NCBI GenBank assembly: GCA_963555705.1
Contig: OY743172.1
Span: 17,607,446-17,671,445, forward strand
Origin: Ligustrum vulgare
Taxonomy: Eukaryota > Streptophyta > Magnoliopsida > Lamiales > Oleaceae
Reading direction: 5' to 3'
Length of the DNA stretch: 64,000 nt
Part shown: in pieces, positions 20,973-32,778 of the stretch
Layout: every line of letters starts with the position of its first letter
Numbering within the stretch: the stretch's first letter is position 1
The notes under the pieces: model-generated
Seen by the model: the letters and a program-made list of their open reading frames with translations, nothing else
What the model was told of the DNA's origin: nothing
The model's database searches: none
Made by a program: the position numbers and the translations under genes

Positions 20973-21672
20973 ATATACCCGATGTAAAGTTAGGAGAAGT
21001 CTAAAGTTCTAGTCGAAACTGTGTACTTGTCTCTACTTGAACATTAACCTAAGCTCGATTCTATGCGTCAAAGTGCATTCACCCGATGGATTGGGCGGTG
21101 TCTTCATTTCAAGTTGTTAATGAGTCAAACGGGACTGTTCGATGTTGACAGGTTCTATGTGTTCACTCGTTCAATTATTTAAATCAAATTACTTTTGCAT
21201 TTGACTGTGCAGTAGAGTCTGTTGCAACATATAAACACACACAAACACGTTAAAAAGGGCTTGGAGATTGTTTTGCATAACTCATCTGCCGTTTTGTTTT
21301 GCCTTTCGATTCAAAGTTCATGTCATTCTGGTTTTGTTATCTGTGTGAGTACGTGTATAGGGCTAGGAGCAGAAAATGTCTAATACACTGTATTGAACAC
21401 GACTAGGTAGAATTGAGAACGATAGTTGGATAATTGGATTGAATATGTAGTATCATGTTCGATTTAGCTTATGTGAAGAAAGAGCAGAGGGAGAAAGAGA
21501 TACATGTAACTTTGTCTCTATATAATTTAGCTGAGATCAGAATTCTCTGTAACTATTCCCCTACACTATACAAAGATTTTTAGACTTAACCAAACAACCT
21601 AAAGGTCCTACATACATGCTTGCTGTATCTATTCCAACACTATCTGCTTGAATGTGAATTGCTCAGTATCAT
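20973..21672. other. intergenic; nothing recognised
   Basis: Mixed-composition single-copy-looking sequence, lying downstream of the DVL-type gene. No RNA gene, transposon end or longer coding frame seen. The part next to 21672 is probably the gene's 3' UTR. Confidence 0.5.
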
Positions 21673-21801
21673 TCAGTCATGCCAGCAGAGCAGCAGCACT
21701 GTACATCTCCATATGATGTAAAGCCTTGCCCTCTGTTCTCTAATCTGCTTCGAAAACCGATGAGTCGATCGGAGCTTCGAACTTCTCAATCTTGCTGCCA
21801 T
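21673..21801 (-). CDS. DVL/ROTUNDIFOLIA-like small polypeptide, 42 aa
   Basis: A 43-codon frame (with stop) encoding a short basic peptide that ends [12 protein letters not shown] and then TVLLLCWHD. The C-terminal block, with its EQRA-LYII-RC core followed by a hydrophobic LLLCWHD end, is the signature of the plant DVL/RTFL family; there is usually Arg where this copy has Trp before RC. Family members are short plant-specific peptides, reported at the plasma membrane, that alter organ shape and cell proliferation when over-expressed. The N-terminus is Arg/Ser/Lys-rich. The ATG is the first in frame: an in-frame TAA lies ten codons upstream. A TATA box sits about 110 bp upstream. The gene is intronless, as is usual for the family. 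Too short for most gene finders. Confidence 0.85.
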   Translation of the reverse strand: MAARLRSSKLRSTHRFSKQIREQRARLYIIWRCTVLLLCWHD

Positions 21802-21913
21802 GGTTGAAAACAGAGTTCCGTTCTTTGAGGGTTATAGAGAAACTTTTGAGTTTTGGGATGGAAAGAATTTGAAGTTTTATTTGTGGGTTGAGAGTTTCTT
21901 TGAGTTCTTTTAG

Positions 21914-21921
21914 TTTATATA
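21914..21921 (-). promoter_or_regulatory. TATA box of the DVL-like gene
   Basis: TATATAAA on the minus strand, 113 bp before the ATG. This predicts transcription starting near 21885 and a 5' UTR of about 80-90 nt. An ATG at 21931 lies upstream of the TATA box and so should not be in the mRNA. Confidence 0.6.
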
Positions 21922-22172
21922 AGAGAGACATTCAAGATATGGAAGTAGGAATTTGTGGTGAATGACAATCTGTGGCGGTGTGGCCCCTTTATGTAGGGAT
22001 ATATTCAATTAAGATAACGAAGTAAACTTGTAGCTTGTCTCCTTGCCAACCCTACTCGAAAATGACTTGTTACCAACTTCTCCAGGCTAAGGTCCATGGC
22101 TGGTCCTCCCACCTCCCCTCCCTCCGAGCAGTCTAGACGGAGTGTATTCTCTCGACAAAAGATAAATTTCAA

Positions 22173-22342
22173 TAATTTTTGGGAGATAAATTTTGACATT
22201 TTTTTAAGTGACATTGTGATACGTCACAAATTCATTGGAGGGTGAAAAGTAAGTGTTGGGTAATTATTTTCTCAATTCAATGAATGTGTGACATGTTACA
22301 ATATCACTTAAAAATGTTCCAAAAATTGTCTCTCAAGAATTA
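22173..22342. repeat. MITE-like imperfect palindrome
   Basis: Left arm (about 22173-22235, with AAGTGACATTGTGATACGTC) and right arm (about 22279-22342, with TGTTACAATATCACTT) are imperfect reverse complements over about 60 bp, around a loop of about 40 bp. No autonomous parent or clear TSD seen, so the superfamily is open. Confidence 0.65.
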
Positions 22343-24114
22343 CCCGATAAATTTTGTGTGCTCAAATGTCGGGATTTTCTTTAGGGGTGAGATTAATGCG
22401 TACTATTTTCTTCAATATAGTGAAAATTCGTATTGTCAAAGTACAATGTACAAATATAAAGTTGGTAGTTTGTTATGTAAGTTTTCTATTTTTAATTTTA
22501 TTTGTTACTTTCTTAATTAGGCATTGAGAATTGATCTCCAGACCCCTACCTCGGCAAACGGGGTTCCTCGACTCGTATTGAGACGAGCTATGGATCGAAT
22601 CAAGCTTGAATTTATTTTACGAATTGAGTCCACCAAGACCCATGAACTGGTTCGTCTTGAGCTTGTTGGTTTTTGATTTATTTTATTTATTAACTTAGGA
22701 AATATTTTATTAACTTAAAAAATAAAAATATAAAAGATGAGTTAGATTCGTGAGCTCGTGGACTAGCTTGGCTCCTGGTCAAATGACTGAACCAAGCATT
22801 GTTTGTAAATATGAGTCCAGCTTGAGTTGGGATTTTTACTTGGCTCGACCCAAATAAATAATAATGTATTTATTCTCCATTACACATTATAAATTGTGAA
22901 TAAAAGGTCGTAAAATCCCAAAAGAATCCAAACATGTAAAATTTTGTTGAAGAATCTCATAAAAGTACCATATAAAAAGGTAAGTTCGACTTAGTACGTT
23001 CACCATGCATCCATATATGATATTCCATGTATATATCCACCATTAAGAATAATATTCTTTTTCATTGTTCATAAAAAAAAAAATTATGTATTGAATTTGA
23101 TCCGAAATTAATGGTTCTATTTATGAAATACCAATCGATCTGACAATCAAAATTATTTTTACAAGAAAAGTATGTCATCACCATTTTTGTCTATCTTATC
23201 TACCCCATGTTGACATTGAAATCGATAACTAGGCATGTCTTAACCTCATAATCATCACGTGCACCGTGTCACATTAAATTCGACGAGATTATGTTCCAAG
23301 TCAATGTTCCTACACTAATTGCAATTTTCAAATGGGCCCAAATGTGAACCGTTTAGCAGACATAGTGGGCCTCTATCTCTATATTTTAGGTTTAAGACCA
23401 TGACATCTGTATTGGGCCATTGGCTTCATGGGCCCATAGTGCATATCATTCAATGTCAAGGGCCCATTCCCACGTGACCAGTGCTGAAATAAAGAGCAGC
23501 ATATGAATGGAGATTCCTAATCCTAACCTTCCTTATCACAACAGGAAATGGATCAGGTGAACCACATGCTATGTCTGTTTGTACCATACATAAAGCTGTG
23601 GTTTAAAAAATTGAAAGTACAAATCGGGAAAGTTTGTATTAGAGTAAGGGAATGTTGTGCATTAGCACTTCTAAGAAACAATCTTGGATGTTGGAATTTG
23701 GAAATAATTATTGTACTAGGACAAGATACCCACCCTCGATAATGTCATATTTCTTATTTTGAGCTATGATTTGAACATGTCGGCAAACTATTTTAAGGCA
23801 TGTAATGACGTGACATCCATAAATGACTATCACAAATATTTAGTTCGAAGTTGGTTTCGAGTTCTTTCAACTAACATAATTTTTTTGTACCGTTCGATGA
23901 TGATCAAAGGCGACGAGGAATATTCTCGAAGTCCATTTTGACTAATAAGTAACATTCTCCATCAACCTCAATTTTGTCAATCCTAGTCATAGTTGTAGGT
24001 CCAATCCACGTTATTTTGAAATATTCTATACGTTTTATAAGAAAGTTTTCATTATATAAAAAAAAATGATGGTTATATTGCACTTTTTTTTTTTTTTTTC
24101 AAATATCGCAGGGG
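22343..24114. other. intergenic; no gene recognised
   Basis: AT-rich sequence with several GGGCC/GGGCCC boxes between 23330 and 23465. Those resemble plant site II/TCP promoter elements, but no coding region was found next to them. Small frames near 23548 and 23759 have no recognisable domain. A T18-like run lies near 24083. Confidence 0.5.
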
Positions 24115-24119
24115 TAAAA

Positions 24120-24810
24120 TAATGCGAACCTCCTGGTACTTGACCTAAAATTCTCACAACAATTTTATATCAAACTCAAGAAAGCTAAAATTGTAAGAAA
24201 AGTGATGAATTTTAACCTAAGCTTACCCTAACAAAAATTCAAAGGAAGTAAACACTATCCAATGGAGAGAATAAAGCAAGTTTCAAGATGTTTGTGGAAA
24301 CAACAACTACACAAAAATAATATACTCAAGTTAAGTTGAAGAAGTTCCAAAGAAAATTACAAGATAAGAAAGGTGATTTACCTCTCACAAGCTCTCAATG
24401 AGTCTCTTACAATCCAAGCTAATCTAGGGTTTGAGAGAAATGTTATATTTATAGTACAAAATTTTAGAATGGAAGAAAAATGAGAAAATTGCAAAAAGAG
24501 CCCCCGAAAATTTAAATTCGATAACTTTCGGTCGATCAAAAGGTCTACCGAAAGTACATTTCGGTCGAACGGTGCTCAGCCGAAGATGATTATGGTTGCA
24601 CTGAAAATCCTTAGTGACTTTCGGTCGACCGAAAGTGACTAAACCTCCAAAATTAGGCAATTGACTTCGGTCTTGTTTTCTTCCACGCGGACTTGATTTT
24701 AGAACTTGTAAATGAGTTCTGCCATCGACTCTAGGGCCGCCTTGACTTTAGATCTTATGATGGGGCTCATCGGTACGCGGAACGAGGTTTGACTTCCTTG
24801 ATTCTCATCA
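24120..24810 (-). repeat. 3' LTR of the CRM/Reina-like element
   Basis: 691 bp. On the minus strand it starts TGATGAGAATC. Its far end has decayed from TGATATGAAC to TAATGCGAAC on the plus strand. It contains a 20-bp palindrome built on CTTTCGGTCGACCGAAAG near 24619, with several CTTTCGGTCGA half copies around it. Confidence 0.88.
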
Positions 24811-24828
24811 TTCCCTTCTTTTTTACAA
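24811..24828 (-). other. polypurine tract
   Basis: On the minus strand GTAAAAAAGAAGGGAA directly precedes the 3' LTR start. Confidence 0.75.
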
Positions 24829-24850
24829 GGATTTAACCTCGAATATTCAA

Positions 24851-25201
24851 TAGAGATGGCAAAAAAATCCGACCCGAACCCGCCCCTAATGGGGCTAAAA
24901 AAACCCGCCCCGAGGGTCGGCGGGACGGGTATGGGGCGATTTCCCTCAACCCGGGTGAGTTTAGGTTTAGCTGTCCCGACCTGAACCCACCCCGATTAAA
25001 TAAATTAATAAAAAATAATAAGGAAAAAAAAATACCAAAAAAATTTTTAAAAATTAAAAAAAAATTAAATGGGGCTGGTAGGTTGACCCGCCCCGACCCG
25101 AAATTCGCTGGTCGCGGGGCGGGTTTGGAAATGAAAAATTCTCATGGGGCGGGGCATGGGTTGGGGGGACCCGACCCGAACCCGCCCCGTTGCCATCACT
25201 A
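24851..25201. mobile_element. small non-autonomous hAT-like element
   Basis: Terminal inverted repeats TAGAGATGGCAA and TTGCCATCACTA (11 of 12 match), with flanks ATATTCAA/ATATTCAC (7 of 8), fitting an 8-bp hAT duplication. It has GC-rich ends made of CCCGCCCCGACCCGAACC-type sequence around an AT-rich core. A second copy is at 41619-44636. No coding. Confidence 0.8.
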
Positions 25202-26411
25202 ATATTCACCTACATTAAAAGGGGAAAATCAAATACATTGAAATTGGCGAAAACTTTACACTCACTTGGAAGATCAAGTATGTAGGCATTGTCATTGATC
25301 TTCTCAATAACTTGGAACGGACCATCTCCGCGCGGTTGTAATTTGGATTTCCTTTGATTGAGAAAATTCTCATTTCTCAAGTGGAGCCAAACTCAATCCC
25401 CTGGCTCAAAAGTGATGAGCTTTCTACCGTTGTACACATATTACTTATTTTTCTTCTCATTTTGGAATTTGACCTTCTCATGAAGAAATTTAATCAAGTC
25501 CTCATTCTTCTTTCCATCTAAGCTACCTCTTTCATCATTAGTAAATGAATTAAATCAAAAGAAGTTAGTGGGTTAAATCCATAAACAATCTTAAATGGAG
25601 AAAAAGAAGTAATAGAATGAAAACTTCAATTATAAGGAAATTTAACAAAAGATGGAGACTCTCCTCCCAATTCTTTAGATTGCTTTTAAGGATAGTGAGA
25701 AGGAGTTGTCGTAAAGTTCTATTAACCACCTCGACTTGACCATCGGTTTGGGGGTGACACATAGTTGAAAATAAAAGTTTGATTCCCAGTTTTCCCCCAC
25801 AAAACCTTTCAAAAGTGGCTAGGAAATTTTAAATCCCTATTCGATACAATACTCCTAGGGACTCCATGAAATCTAACTATCTCCTTAAAGAATAAGTTGG
25901 CTATGTGATGGGAATCATCCGTTTCATGACAAGCAATGAAATGTGTCATCTTACTAAATCTATCCACGATCACAAAAATGGAATCACCCACCTCCTTAGA
26001 CCTAGGTAGACCCAAAATAAAATCCATAGAAATCTCAGTCTAAGGTTCGCTAGGCACTGGTAGGGGCGTATATAATCCAAGATGTGCTACTTTGGACTTG
26101 GTTTTCCTACAAATGATGTAACTAGAACAAATCATTTCTACATCTCTCCTCATTTCAGGCAAATAGAAATGTTCTTGTAAAATTTTCAAAGTTAGTTTCA
26201 CACCAAAACGACCCATTAAATCTCCCCCATGGGCCTCTCTCACCAACAACTCCCTCAAAGAGTAATTAGGCACACAAAGTTTACTCTCAAGAAACAAAAA
26301 CCCCTCATGGTTATAATACTTATCACATGCAACATTTTCACATAACACAAAGACACTTGCAAAGTCCACATCATTCACATACAAGTCTTTGATACTTTCA
26401 AAACCCAACAA
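25202..26411 (-). pseudogene. gypsy integrase with C-terminal domain
   Basis: Pieces in order on the minus strand: zinc-binding region (REAHGGDLMGRFG, then CSSYIICRKTKS), core with Asp in MDFILGLPR and VSNRDLKF, then HPQTDGQVEVVNRTLR with the catalytic Glu, and a C-terminal stretch (25200-25420) readable as LQPRGDGPF, INDNAY and FNVSDL in shifting frames. Several stops and frameshifts. Acidic residues of the core look kept, but the gene is broken. Confidence 0.85.
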
Positions 26412-26438
26412 TCTTGCTTCTCTTTACCTTGTTTTTAT

Positions 26439-26934
26439 TTAATGACGTGGGGGGAATGTCTCCACGTATTTCACCCATTTGGCATGCCTCTTGCTCAATT
26501 TTCTTTGCTCTTTCAAGTGCTTCAAGGATTCACGATCGATATAAATGACGGACTCCCTTGTCCACAGATAGTGATGATATGTCTCCAATGCCCTCACCAA
26601 AGCATAGAGTTCTTTGTCATATGTTGGGTAGTTCAATGTGGCCCCATTGAATTTTTCGCTAAAGTAAGCAATTGACCTCTTTTCTTGCATTAACACATCT
26701 CCAATACCTATCCCTGAAGCATCACATTCAATCTCGAAAATCTTGTCAAAATTAGGTAAGGCTAAAATGGGTGCGATGCACAACCTTTCCTTTATTTTCA
26801 TTAAAAGCTTGTTCTTGTTCTTTTCCTAATTTAAATCCTATATGTTTTTTAACTATCTCGGTAAGTAGTGAAGCTGGTGTATTAAAGTCTTTGACAAAAC
26901 GACGATAAAAACTAGTTAATCCATGAAAACTCAC
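26439..26934 (-). pseudogene. gypsy RT thumb and RNase H
   Basis: FHGLTSFYRRFVKDF and [12 protein letters not shown] are followed, in another frame, by [43 protein letters not shown] and [11 protein letters not shown], the usual RNase H motifs with Asp, Glu and Asp. A frameshift separates the two parts. Confidence 0.87.
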
Positions 26935-27009
26935 CTCGGTGACACTTTTTAGTGTTGGTAATTCCTTGATGGCCTTGACCTTTTCATTGTCAACTTCAAT
27001 GCCTTTATT

Positions 27010-27799
27010 ACTAACAACAAAACCAAGAAATACAACACTCTATGCAAAAATTACACTTTTTGATATTGACATACAATTTTTCTTCTTTTAAAACCAAAAG
27101 CACACATCTCAAGTATTTAACATGCTCATCCAAATTCTTTCTATAGATCAAAATATCATCAAAGTAAACTACCACAAATTTTCTAATAAATGCACGCAAA
27201 ATATAAATCATTAACCTCATAAAAGAGCTCGGTGTATTAATGAGACCAAACGACATAACCAACCATTCATATAAACCATATTTATTTTTAAATGAGAATT
27301 TTCGTTCATCTCATATTCTCATCTTAATTTGGTGGTATCCACTTCTCAAATCAATCTTACTAAAAATACAAGAACCATGCAATTCATCTAACATGTCATA
27401 TAACCTAGGAATGGGACGTCGATACTTTACCGTTATGTTGTTGATGGTTCGAAAATCAAAACACATCCTATAGGTTCCATCCTTCTTGGGCACTAGTAGC
27501 ATAGGCACGGTACAAGAGCTCATGCTCTCACGAACACATCCTTTACTGATCAACTCCTCGACTTGCTTTTTGAGTTCTTTAGTTTCTTCCGGATTGCTTT
27601 GGTATACTGATCTATTTGGAATGACGGCTTCGAGAATGAAGTAAATTTGATGCTCATGCTCGATGCCTCTAACGGACGGAAGTCCACTAGGTATCTCCTC
27701 CGAAAATATATCTTCGAATTCCTGTAATAAAGAAGTAGCTGAATTGAGGAGGGAAGTGTGAGTTTCATAAAGTGTGAGGAGGGACTCCTTATAAACCAT
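27010..27799 (-). pseudogene. gypsy reverse transcriptase
   Basis: It begins with the linker end (LPSVRGIEHEHQI), then NPEETKELKKQVEELI, VPMLLVPKKDGTYRMC and SKIDLRSGYHQI with its catalytic Asp. The frame shifts near 27300 and continues [11 protein letters not shown] and [10 protein letters not shown], holding the paired Asp of the active site. The wording matches CRM/Reina-type chromoviruses. Confidence 0.9.
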
Positions 27800-27810
27800 A
27801 AAAATATTAG

Positions 27811-28500
27811 TTAATTTTCCTTAAAAACCCTCTCCTCATCACCCTTATTAGCATAAAAACTCATTTTTTTAACCTCTTTTGCCCTCTTTCTCTTCTCCTT
27901 CTCCCCCCTCACTTCTTCTCTCACTACTCTGCTCACATTTTTTTCACTCTCTCTTTGCTCCCTACTCACATCCACTCTTTTCTTTCTCTTTCCCTTTTCC
28001 TCGTTCTCCTCTCTTTTGAGTTTCAATTGGTCCTTGTAAACTTCTTTTGGACTCAAGGCAGTAGTGTCATGGGTTTCCCATTCATTTGGAAGCTATACCT
28101 ATTTTTCCTCCCATCATGCACTACTTTCCTATCATATTGCCACGCCTACCCAAAAATATGTGTAGCTTGCATGGGAACCACATTACAAAGCACTTGATCA
28201 TTATATGTTCCAATGTTGAAAGTAAGAAGTACTTGTTACGTTACCTTCAACTCTCCATAATCACTCAACCATTGCAATTTATAGTGATTAGGATGTGGCA
28301 TCACCGGTAATTCCAACCTTTCCACCATGCTAGTACTAGCCACATTTGTGTAACTCTCACTGTTAATAATGATGCTACATACTTTATCTCTCACAAGACA
28401 CCTAGTGTGAAAAATATGTTCTCTTTACTTAGCCATTTCATCAACTTTGGCTTGAATGTTGAGAGATCTTATGGTAACCAAGGACTTTGGTGGACTAACA
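27811..28500 (-). pseudogene. gypsy protease and charged linker
   Basis: The protease reads TRCLVRDKVCSIIINSES, NVASTSMVERLELP, HYKLQWLSDYGELKVT, a stop, NVVPMQATHI. The active-site Asp is replaced by Asn (INSES instead of IDGGS). It is followed by a Lys/Glu-rich linker (SPKEVYKDQLKLKREENEEK onward) up to the RT. Broken by stops. Confidence 0.82.
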
Positions 28501-28526
28501 ACTCCCTCCATCTCTTCTTCCTCACT

Positions 28527-29703
28527 TTAACTATCATCTTCCCCTTGCACTCGCTCGTCCTCCTCTTCATCTCCCGAGTACCACTCTCCATTTTTAATGA
28601 ATATCACTCTATTATTAGGGCACTCACGTGAATAATGCCCTCGACTCCTGCATTTGAAACACTCAATATCTCTACTTCTAGAAGTAGTAGGGACAACCTT
28701 TGGCTTATCTTTGATGAAGCCAATTTCATTCCCCTTGGATGATTCATTCTTGTCCTTAGTTGGCATTTTATCAACCTTCTCATCCCCCCCCCCCCTTAGA
28801 CTTCCAAGTAGAGTTAGGGCCCTCAAATATTTTTCTAGTCTTTTCTTCTTAAATTGATCATTCTTCAATTGATCCTCCACTTTGATGGCCATGTGCACCA
28901 ACTCCTCCATTTCTACATAATGGTGTAACTCCACTATATTGGCTATCTTCCTATTTAATCCATTCATAAATCAAGTCATGGAGGCCTCCCTATCTTCCTC
29001 TATATTAGCCATCATTAAGGCCTTCTCCAACTCCTTGTAGTAGTCCTCTACCCCTCTAGAATCTTGAGTAAGAGTTTGTAGTCTTTAATAGAATCCCCTA
29101 TAATAATGATTAGGAACAAATCTCTTCCTCACGAGACTCTTCAACTCATCTCAAGTATCAACACTACCATCCAAATTCCTCATCCTAATGAGCAATAAAT
29201 TATCCAACCAAGCTAATGCATAGTCGGCAAACTCCACTACAGCTAACTTACCTTTTTATCTTTGGAGTATCGATGGCACTCGAAAATCAACTCCATTTTC
29301 CTTTCCCACTCTAAATAAGCATTCGGATCACTTTTTCCATGGAAAGAAGGAATCCTTATTTTATGCTTCCAAGATTACCATTCACCCATCTCTACCTTTA
29401 TGATTCCTACCTCCTCTATTTCTTCCCATGTTCCAATTTTGGTCAATACCCCCCTTCACTCTCCAATTCATCATCATCATCATCATCATCTCTAGCTCTT
29501 CTTCTATCACCCATCTTGTCATTGTTATCCCTCGGTGGTGGGACTTCTCTCATAGTCTCCAATCTTTCTAATCTTCCCTCCAACCTTCCTCTTATTTCAT
29601 CCATTCGATTCGCCATTGTAACCGTGAGAGCTTGTATCACGTCTCTCACTTCTTGAGTTTGAGCATTAGAATCTTGTCCACTTGAAGCATTAATGTTGCA
29701 CAT
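28527..29703 (-). pseudogene. gypsy gag with intact CCHC zinc knuckle
   Basis: N-terminus at 29703 (MCNINASSGQDSN), then MANRMDEIRGRLEGRLERLE and an Arg/Asp-rich stretch. The middle is broken. The C-terminal part at 28527-28967 holds CFKCRSRGHYSREC with all metal ligands in place and an acidic end (GDEEEDERV). A run of ten C at 28788 disturbs the frame. Confidence 0.85.
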
Positions 29704-31990
29704 GGTGTGGAAATGTGAAAAGCGTCCTCACAAGATGTCTCACTCGTGTTTGCACTCAATTTAAGCTTTTACCTTCTAATGAGCTCACCACTCTTGCTTT
29801 TTCCACTTGTTGAGTGCATTTTACATGCATATTTTATACATTTATGGTAGTACTTTTTGAGTAATTTGGACAAATACCTACTTAATTGTGTATATTTTGT
29901 GGCTAAATAGATTTAACATTCAACTACATGGAGAAAACACAAGAAAGAAGCAAAAGAATGCTAAATTGAAGAAATTAAGGAGAAAAGAGCCAAATCTTGC
30001 AAGGATTAGAAGTTTGGGGACCGGCCTGCCACTTTCGGAAAGCTGTGGACTTCTCGTGCAATTGATCCAGGGACTAAATCGAAAGTTCTCAAAAGATGAA
30101 GGACCTCAAATGCAATTGTAGGATGCAATTGTAGGAGGGCTTTTTGAAAGAAATTAGAATATTTGAGGACCAAGTTGATCGACATTGAAAGTTGGAGGAC
30201 CCCAATTACAATTTATTAAAGGACTGAGCTGCAAAACCACGTCCAGGTGAACCACGCAAACGCGTGGCTCATACCAGGTCGCGCTCACGGCTCATTCCAA
30301 AAATCCAACCCGAGACTCACAATATCAACCAGGCCATCGCGAGGCCTTCAGGCGCGCGATCGCGTGGTCATTATTTTGAAAAATATTTTGGGCAGATTCG
30401 GTGCGACCCAGTTCTGCCCAAATGCTGTTGTACACGGATCTATGCGACTTTGGGTGTTTTTTTTAGGCATTTTGGCTAGGGTTTGCACATTATTCTTGTT
30501 CCACTTTCATCCAAAAACCCTTTTCTTTGATTGTTCTTCATTTTTCTTCTTTTTTATCTTATAATTTCTCTTGTAATTAGTTAGTTTGGTTGATGCATGT
30601 TGATTGAGGGGAGAAATACCTACACCATTGTGGAAGAATATTGATATTTTGAAGCAAAAATCATTGGTGAAGGGAAGTGTTTATTGTTAAATCTTTATAT
30701 TTCTCTATTTACTTTATTTCATAGTTGAAATGATGCATTTAATTCTTGAATTTTTTTGTTATTTCACTATGGGCTAAGTTATTTACTGTTGGGATGATTG
30801 ATGAAGTTTGACCTAGCTCAGTTGATTTTAATGCTTGTATTAAAAATTTAAGCTATTTATTATCTTGTACATTTGTTATTGTATTTATTAACTTGCATTT
30901 ATTGTGATCAAATTTATGCTTGAATTTCATAGGATGTACAATTATTGAGAAATTGTTGTGTATTCTAGATCAATACAATTTTTGCTCTAGGTTCTTGTTT
31001 AGGATAAAGATATACCTAAAACTCTAGATGATCCATTGAATTATTTTCACAAAGGTTTAATGCAATTGGTGTGTTTTTAATCGACATAGAGATATAGTAA
31101 GTTAATTCCACTAATTAGGGTTGATTTCACTCGAGAGAGGTAATTAACTAAGTTTGAAAAATCGGATCTAACATGAGTAGTAATTTTCATTTCTATTTGC
31201 TTGTTAAGAATTCAATTAGATAATGGTCAAGTGGAATCCACAATCCCAACACTCCTTTATCATCAAGTTATCACCATTTTCTACTTATTTATTTATAATT
31301 GTGATTTTAATTCTAGTACTAAAAAATTCCCAAAACCAAAACTTTATTGTGTGTGTTTCTTGTTTAAATTGATTAAATTAGAGTGTAATTGAAATAGATA
31401 ATCCTTGTGGGATCGATAAACCAGACTCATTTAGTTCACTATCACTTGTATGCGATACGTGCACTTGTGGTGTGTTTCTAGCTAACACCATTCTAATTTT
31501 TCTTACTCATACTCTCCAAGGAACGTAATCAACTAGATCGAAAAATCAATTCTTGTGTAGCAAAATTCCACAAACAAACAATGAAGGAAAGATTGACACA
31601 AGAGCAAGTAGAATTTAGTTGCTCGCTATTATAAAAGAAATGAGATTTGAATTTATGGGACAATGTTTTCAAAGGTATGATCACAACAAACTAGACGAGA
31701 GGAACAAGTAAGCAACTAGGAATGTGTTTGATGTTTGAAAAGTAGAATTTACTATGAAAGTTCTCTTTGAGGCATTTTGTCAAACACTTAGTAGGCTCAC
31801 TTTGAAAAGCATAAATCCACAAGTGTTTGTTCAAATGTAATCCTCAACAAACTCAAATGTGATAACAATAACAATACCCAAGATGTAAAAATCAAGAAAT
31901 ACTCATGGGCATACAAATTTTGCAATTTTTTTTTTTTTTTGAATGAAGAACAATAAGAACAAGAATGTAAAGATAGGTTTATCAATTTTA
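29704..31990 (-). other. leader of the CRM/Reina-like element, split by a solo LTR
   Basis: The native leader is about 29704-29817 plus 31488-31990. It is AT-rich, with a T18-like run near 31924. The rest is the inserted LTR described separately. No coding. Confidence 0.7.
29818..31487 (+). mobile_element. solo LTR, TGTTGAGTGCA...CTAACA family
   Basis: 1670 bp with TGTT/AACA ends, flanked by CCACT and CCATT (4 of 5 match, probable TSD). It contains GC-rich text near 30250-30370 around CGCGATCGCGTGG, GGAC(C/T)-style repeats, and an end with GGGATCGATAAACC and GTGCACTTGTGG. It is related to the two copies at 34186-37398. The style fits LTRs of large Tat/Athila-type gypsy elements; no internal region remains. 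Confidence 0.75.
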
Positions 31991-32009
31991 GAATCAAGCT
32001 CTGATACCA
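31991..32009 (-). other. primer-binding site of the CRM/Reina-like element
   Basis: TGGTATCAGAGCTTGATTC on the minus strand, two bases after the LTR end. Confidence 0.92.
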
Positions 32010-32011
32010 AA

Positions 32012-32773
32012 TGATATGAACCTCCTTGGTATTTGACCAAAAATTTTCATAACAATTTTGTATCTAACTCAAGAAAGCTAAAATGGTAAGAAAACTAGAA
32101 AAGTGATGAATCTTGCCCAAACTTATCCTAACCTAAATTCTAAGGAAGTAAACCCTAGCACAATGGAGAGAATAAAAACAATTTCAAGATGTTTGTAGAA
32201 ACAACAACAACAACTACACAAAAATAATCTACTCAACTAAGTTGAAGAAGTTCCAAAGAAAATTACAAGATAAGAAATGTGATTTACCTCTCACAAGATC
32301 TCAATTAGCCTCTTACAATCCAAGCTAATCTAGGGTTTGAGAGAAATGTTATATTTATAGTAGAAAATATTGGAAAGAAAGAAAAATGATAAAATTGCAT
32401 AAAGAACCCCGAAAATTTGAATTCAGCGACTTTTAGATTTTGGTCGACCGACCCAGTCGACCGAACCCACTTTCGATCGATAAAGAGGTTGATAGAAAGT
32501 ACATTTCAATCGAACGATGCTCAGTCGAAGATGACCAAGGCTGCACCGAAAATCCCTAGAGACTTTCAGTCAACCAGAGTGACTTTCGGTGGACCAAAAG
32601 TCATTGAACCTCAAAAATTAGGCAATTGACTTCGATCTTGTTTTCTTCCACATGGACTTGATTTCGGAGCTTGTAAATGAGTCCGCCATCGACTCTTGGC
32701 CCACCTTGGTTTTAAATCTAGTGATGGGGCCCACAACATGCGGAATGAGGTTTGACTTCCGTCGTTCTCATCA
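32012..32773 (-). repeat. 5' LTR of the CRM/Reina-like element
   Basis: 762 bp; on the minus strand TGATGAGAACGACGG to GGTTCATATCA. It pairs with 24120-24810. Its GGTCGACC-type repeats at 32440-32600 are more decayed than in the other LTR. Flank TAAAA at 32774-32778 is the TSD. Confidence 0.9.
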
Positions 32774-32778
32774 TAAAA

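Larger units (their letters stand above)
24120..32773 (-). mobile_element. Ty3/gypsy element, CRM/Reina-like, with both LTRs
   Basis: Minus-strand order: 5' LTR (32012-32773), PBS (31991-32009), leader, gag, protease, linker, RT, RNase H, integrase, purine tract, 3' LTR (24120-24810). TSD TAAAA at 24115-24119 and 32774-32778. Every domain is present but broken by stops and frameshifts. Two later insertions are inside: a solo LTR (29818-31487) in the leader and a small hAT element (24851-25201) near the 3' end. Confidence 0.93.

Noticed and set aside
21740..21931. 63-residue frame overlapping the DVL-like gene on the minus strand
   Set aside because: Its ATG is upstream of the TATA box and the frame has no family resemblance; the DVL frame inside it explains the coding signal.
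23548..23941. Two small plus-strand frames near GGGCCC promoter-like boxes
   Set aside because: No recognisable domain, no clear exon structure, composition not gene-like enough to call.
27840..28060. Lys/Glu-rich 81-residue frame as a separate nuclear protein
   Set aside because: It is the charged linker between protease and RT of the gypsy polyprotein.
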